64,000 bases of DNA from Salinispora mooreana. Lineage in GTDB: Bacteria > Actinomycetota > Actinomycetes > Mycobacteriales > Micromonosporaceae. Numbering within the stretch: position 1 is the first letter of the stretch; each line of letters opens with the position of its first letter. Shown piece by piece: positions 60,679-64,000 of the stretch. The notes under the pieces are model-generated. The model had not been told where the DNA came from. It worked only from the letters and a program-made list of their open reading frames with translations, and did not search any database. Location of the stretch: contig NZ_KB900614.1 in the NCBI RefSeq assembly GCF_000379065.1, positions 1,801,839 to 1,865,838 of the forward strand. Direction: 5' to 3'. The translations under genes and the position numbers were made by a program.

Positions 60679-61251
60679 TCACTCCGGGCCGCCCGGCTGC
60701 TGCTTACGCGGCGCCCTCTTCACCGACCGCGGTGCCGCCGACATCTCCGTTGCCGGCCGGGCGGCCACGGGCTTTCCTGGCGCCACCTCTTTCGCGACCC
60801 TCTTCTTCACGACCGCCTGCTTCACGACCGCCTGCTTCGCGACCGTCTTCTTCACGACCGCCGGCTCCGCAGCGCTACCCGGCGCGATCGGTTGCTCGGC
60901 ATCCACGGCCGCCACGGTGCCACCGGCGGCGAGCGCCACCGGCGATCCGTGTGGTGCCTCCCGAAGCTGCCGCTCCAGCTCGCGTACCCGCCGGGTCAGC
61001 TCGGTCACCTCGTCGGCGGTGGCGAGGCCGACAGCGCCGAGCGCCCGTTCGACCTCGAACCGGACAAGTTTGGTCAGCGCTGCCCGGTTGGCCGCACTGG
61101 TGGAGACCAATTCCTCGGCAAACGCCTGAAGCTGGACCGCGGTAGCGCCGCCAGTGCCGACCAGCCGCCGCGCCGTCTCCTGGGCCTTCCTCCGGGGCGC
61201 CTCCGTCAGGCCCATGGCCAACGCAAGGTAGGAGCGCCACGCGTCCTGCAT
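60679..61251 (-). CDS. phasin-like coiled-coil protein with Lys/Ala-rich tail
   Basis: The 190-residue protein begins with MQDAWRSYLALAMGLTEAPRRKAQETARRLVGTGG, then a helix and a coiled-coil (ADEVTELTRRVRELERQLRE), similar to PhaF/phasin-type proteins. The C-terminal third is histone-like, with repeated VVKKTVAKQAVVKQ units and many Lys/Ala/Pro, so it may bind nucleic acid. It is divergent from the SCP2 gene. The repeat is encoded by 15-nt units near 60795-60865. Confidence 0.68.
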   Translation of the reverse strand: MQDAWRSYLALAMGLTEAPRRKAQETARRLVGTGGATAVQLQAFAEELVSTSAANRAALTKLVRFEVERALGAVGLATADEVTELTRRVRELERQLREAPHGSPVALAAGGTVAAVDAEQPIAPGSAAEPAVVKKTVAKQAVVKQAVVKKRVAKEVAPGKPVAARPATEMSAAPRSVKRAPRKQQPGGPE

Positions 61252-61360
61252 GCCTGAGTCCTTCCGCGAGAGGGGATGTGCGGTCCTCACGCTACCGGCG
61301 TGGCCAGGCCGCCCGTGCGGTACGGTGCCGGAGAGTGGTGTGGCGAGTTGTGGAGGCGAT

Positions 61361-61708
61361 GTGGCTAGCGTTGACGAGTGCCGGCAGGCGTTGCGGGACC
61401 TCACCACTCGGCTGAACGGCAACGCCGAGGCGGTGCGCGAGCACGTCGGCCTGGACCGGACGCTGGCCTGCCGCATCACCGACCTGGACGCCGCGTTCCA
61501 CGGCCGGCTCACCGACGGCCAGCTGACCGACCTCGCCGACGGTGACGACCCGAAGGCCAAGATCACCCTGAGCACCACCAGCGAGGACCTCCTCGCCCTG
61601 GTCCGCGGGGAACTGGACATCACCCGCGCGGTGGCGTCCCGACGGGTCTCCATCAAAGCCAACCCGTTCGACTTGATCAAGCTGCGCAAGCTGCTCGGGT
61701 CGACCTGA
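61361..61708 (+). CDS. SCP2 sterol-binding domain protein
   Basis: The 115-residue protein starts at GTG 61361 after GGAGGCGAT. LACRITDLDAAFHGRLTDGQLTDLADGDDPKAKITLSTTSEDLLALVRGEL and the end FDLIKLRKLL match the SCP2 fold that binds lipids in a hydrophobic tunnel. The ligand is unknown. It is the only plus-strand gene in the right part of the window. Confidence 0.85.
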   Translation: MASVDECRQALRDLTTRLNGNAEAVREHVGLDRTLACRITDLDAAFHGRLTDGQLTDLADGDDPKAKITLSTTSEDLLALVRGELDITRAVASRRVSIKANPFDLIKLRKLLGST

Positions 61709-61746
61709 TCACGGCCCTGTTCACCAAGCCCTCGTGCCGGAGCTGC

Positions 61747-62769
61747 TCAGCCGGACAACAGACCGAATGTCGCGAGTGCCCGCTCAGCCGCCGAGGAGAC
61801 CGCCCGCACCGGGGATGACCGCGCGGTGGACCACGCCACCGCACAGAGCGCCGGCAGCGCGTCCAACGGGCGGCCCGCACCAGACAGCTCCAGCCGGCCG
61901 TCGCGAACCGCCGCGGACCACCCGTCGCCCTCCGCCGGACCCGGCACCCGCACCACCGCGGCCGGCTCAAAGAGCCCCGCCAGGTCCACCGACACAAACG
62001 TCGGCCGATGCTCCGGCGCGGCAGCCAGCAACTCGGCCACGTCGCTGACACCAGTCAACACCAACAAGCTGTCCAGCCCCGCCCGGACCGCGCCCTCGAT
62101 GTCGGTGTCCAAGCGGTCACCGACGACCAGGGCACGCCCCCCGCTGGCCCGCCGGGAGGCAGCGACGAAGAGCTCCGGAGCGGGCTTACCCACGACCAGG
62201 TCCGGGTCCCGACCGAGCGCGATCCGCACAGCGGCGACCAGGGCGCCGTTGCCGGGTAGTGGACCCCGCTTGCTGGGCAGCGTGCGGTCGGTATTGGTTG
62301 CGATCCAGGTCGCCCCGCCGCGAATCGCCGCCGTTGCCTCAGCCAGGTCAGCCCAGCCGACCTGCGGACCATAACCCTGGACCACCGCGACCGGCCCATC
62401 CTCGGCCCGCTCGACCGGGGTAAGCCCAGCGGCGCGGATCTCGGCACGCAGCGCCTCCGCCCCCACGACCAGGATCTGCGTCCCCGCCGGATGCCGCTCG
62501 CGGAGCAACTGCGCGGTGGCTGCCGCGGAGGTCAACACCTCCTCCGGGCGGGCAGCGATGCCCATACCGGTGAGCAGGTCGGCAACCTCACTGGACCGAC
62601 GAGACGCGTTGTTCGTGGCGTAGGCGACCGCCCGCTCTTCGGCATGCAGCTGGCGCACCGCCTCGATCGCCCCGGGGATCGGCTGGTCCACCAGGTAGAC
62701 CACCCCGTCCAGGTCAAAGATGACCAGGGCGTACCCGTCAACCAGCCGACCTGCCCCGGTCAGCGTCAC
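61747..62769 (-). CDS. HAD-superfamily phosphatase (NagD/4-nitrophenylphosphatase type)
   Basis: The 340-residue protein has HAD motif I IFDLDGVVYL (Asp19, Asp21), YATNNASRRS (motif II), VGKPAPELF (Lys of motif III) and VVGDRLDTDIEGA (motif IV), with the NagD-type cap between. It dephosphorylates small phosphoesters such as nucleotides or phosphoglycolate. The start GTG overlaps the TPR gene stop (GTGA). Confidence 0.92.
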   Translation of the reverse strand: MTLTGAGRLVDGYALVIFDLDGVVYLVDQPIPGAIEAVRQLHAEERAVAYATNNASRRSSEVADLLTGMGIAARPEEVLTSAAATAQLLRERHPAGTQILVVGAEALRAEIRAAGLTPVERAEDGPVAVVQGYGPQVGWADLAEATAAIRGGATWIATNTDRTLPSKRGPLPGNGALVAAVRIALGRDPDLVVGKPAPELFVAASRRASGGRALVVGDRLDTDIEGAVRAGLDSLLVLTGVSDVAELLAAAPEHRPTFVSVDLAGLFEPAAVVRVPGPAEGDGWSAAVRDGRLELSGAGRPLDALPALCAVAWSTARSSPVRAVSSAAERALATFGLLSG

Positions 62770-64000
62770 TTCCCGGTACCCGCCTCATCGCCGACAACCG
62801 GGACTTCCGAGTCGCCACCGGACCGCTGCGTACTGAGGCCGCTCGGGTCACCAGCACCGTCATCCGGGGTGTCGTCGGCACCGTCGTCGGAGGTGTCGTC
62901 GGCACCGTCTCGGGCCCCGGTCGACTCAGCATCGGGCGCGTCCCCGGCAGCGGGTTCAGCATCCGGCTCTTCCGACCCAGCGCCGAGGGCATCTGGGCCG
63001 GCGGCGACGTCCTCGACCTCGTCCTCGTCGTCGCCCTCGATCATCACCCCGTCGAGCTCCAACAGGCGCTCGGCCGCATCGGTTGCTCCGTCAGTGTCGA
63101 CCTCCGCCGCACGGGAGAACCACTCTCGGGCCTCCTCACGCCGGCCCACCGCGAGCAGCGCATCCGCGTACGCGTACCGCAGCCGTACCGTCCATGGCTC
63201 CGTCGCCTCCCCGGTCAGCTCCGGCACCTGGAGCATCGCCACTGCGGCATCCTTCTGGCCCAGGTCGCCCCGTGCGCCAGCAGCAACGATCAGCAGCTCC
63301 CCAGCGACCGCGCGGTCCAGTTCCTTCCGGTCCGCGCCCCGGTACAGATCAATCGCGCGCTCCGGACGGCCGAGCGCCCGCTCGCAGTCAGCGAGCACCG
63401 CAAGGTGACTCTGCAGGCCGGTCATCCGGTGGTACGTCCGCAGTTCGGCGACCGCCGTCTGCCACTCACCAGCGTGGTACGCGGCGAGGCCGACTGCCTC
63501 ACGGACGGCAGCGATACGGGCGGCGAGCCGCCGGGCGGCGAGGGCATGCGCCAGCGCCTCAGCCGGGTCCTCGTCGATCAGCTGACCGACTGCAACCAGG
63601 TGCCGGGCCACCTTCTCGGCGGTCGGCTTGGCCAGGGCGAGCAGTTCGGCACGAACGTCCTTGTCCAAATCAGTGGCGACGATCTCCTCAGGAAGCTCCG
63701 GTCCTACCGGGGCGTCAGGCTCAGACCGGCGCTCCGCACGACGGTCACGGCCCCGGTAGTCACCCTCACGGCGCTCACCATCACGGTCACCGCCACGGTA
63801 GCCGCCCTCGCGGCGGTCACCGCCACGGAAACCGCCCTCGCGGCGGTCGCCGCCACGGAAGCCATCGCGGTCACCGCCACGGAAGCCACCCTCGCGACGG
63901 TCACCACCACGGCGCTCACCATCACGGTCACCGCCCTCACGACGGTCACCGCCACGGAAGCCGCCCTCACGGCGCTCACCACCACGGAAGCCATCGCGGT
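62766..64000 (-). CDS. TPR protein with RGG-rich N-terminal extension (5' end outside window)
   Basis: The frame is open to the right edge, so the start is not seen. The visible N-terminal part (63994 back to about 63720) is a run of Arg/Gly/Asp-rich units such as GGFRGGDRREGG and GYRGGDRDGERREG, an RGG-type RNA-binding or disordered tract. PVGPELPEEIVATDLDKDVRAELL leads into the folded part with TPR-like helices (ALAHALAARRLAARIAAVREAVGLAAYHAGEW, AIDLYRGADRKELDRAVAGELL, YADALLAVGRREEAREWFSRAAEVD). The tail is very acidic (DGADDTSDDGADD). Such proteins are conserved in this family of actinomycetes; function unknown. Confidence 0.82.
   Translation of the reverse strand, partial: RDGFRGGERREGGFRGGDRREGGDRDGERRGGDRREGGFRGGDRDGFRGGDRREGGFRGGDRREGGYRGGDRDGERREGDYRGRDRRAERRSEPDAPVGPELPEEIVATDLDKDVRAELLALAKPTAEKVARHLVAVGQLIDEDPAEALAHALAARRLAARIAAVREAVGLAAYHAGEWQTAVAELRTYHRMTGLQSHLAVLADCERALGRPERAIDLYRGADRKELDRAVAGELLIVAAGARGDLGQKDAAVAMLQVPELTGEATEPWTVRLRYAYADALLAVGRREEAREWFSRAAEVDTDGATDAAERLLELDGVMIEGDDEDEVEDVAAGPDALGAGSEEPDAEPAAGDAPDAESTGARDGADDTSDDGADDTPDDGAGDPSGLSTQRSGGDSEVPVVGDEAGTGK
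63720..64000. repeat. tandem repeat encoding RGG units
   Basis: Repeated blocks built of CGGTCACCGCCACGG and CCGCCCTCGCGGC run in frame through the TPR gene from about 63745 to the window edge. They encode Gly-Arg-Gly-Gly-Asp-Arg units and probably vary in number between strains. Confidence 0.8.

Overview
The window is high-GC actinobacterial chromosome. Strong third-position GC, ATGA/GTGA/TGATG gene overlaps, and the order der-cmk-rluB-scpB-scpA-parA-xerD-ald-nudix-pyrG-...-murJ-...-steA-recN-nadK-tlyA point to an actinomycete, most likely of the Micromonosporaceae (Micromonospora/Salinispora type; inferred from gene order, not from a search).

The left 37 kb is accessory DNA. (1) 1-6147: the end of a type I-G (formerly I-U) CRISPR-Cas locus. 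It holds a partial cas3 with a C-terminal HD domain, a second cas-associated gene, a cas4-cas1 fusion broken by two frameshifts and an in-frame amber codon, cas2, and two very short arrays. Each array is preceded by its own copy of a roughly 187-nt leader. (2) 6236-12333, minus strand: an FxLD-type class I lanthipeptide cluster with a thiopeptide-type domain protein, LanC cyclase, LanB dehydratase (frameshifted), a 50-residue precursor peptide and a PCMT-like methyltransferase. (3) 12474-20059, minus strand: a tightly coupled set of an exonuclease, a radical SAM protein, an NDP-kinase-like protein, a thymidylate-synthase homologue, a glycosyltransferase, a GNAT and an APC permease, then a GPP34-family protein. 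The thymidylate-synthase homologue has Asp where thymidylate synthases have the base-reading Asn, as in (d)CMP hydroxymethylases. This suggests a pathway making a hydroxymethylated cytosine nucleotide. (4) 20390-23917, plus strand: an XRE/DUF397 regulator pair, a second XRE protein and an APH-like kinase. (5) 24083-24565: a thioesterase remnant of an NRPS-like protein.

24598-37258 is an actinomycete integrative and conjugative element (AICE, pSAM2 type) in the 3' end of a tRNA-Pro(GGG) gene. It is bounded by a 43-bp perfect direct repeat. From left to right it carries an HD hydrolase, a Nudix protein comparable to the pSAM2 immunity factor Pif, an XRE/DUF5919 regulator, a membrane protein and an FtsK-like DNA translocase, small accessory proteins, a DUF2637 membrane protein, a RepSA-like HUH initiator, Xis and a tyrosine integrase.

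From 37371 to the right end, conserved chromosomal genes lie almost all on the minus strand: ribosome assembly GTPase, CMP kinase, 23S pseudouridine synthase, condensin ScpAB, ParA-like ATPase, XerD, alanine dehydrogenase, ADP-ribose pyrophosphatase, CTP synthase, cell-envelope genes (alkaline-phosphatase-like membrane protein, glycosyltransferase, MurJ, MraY-like protein, SteB- and SteA-like proteins), RecN, NAD kinase, TlyA, an SCP2 protein, a HAD phosphatase, and a TPR protein with a long RGG-rich N-terminus that runs off the window. I see no frameshift in these core genes. All three frameshifts and the single nonsense codon are in the accessory part.
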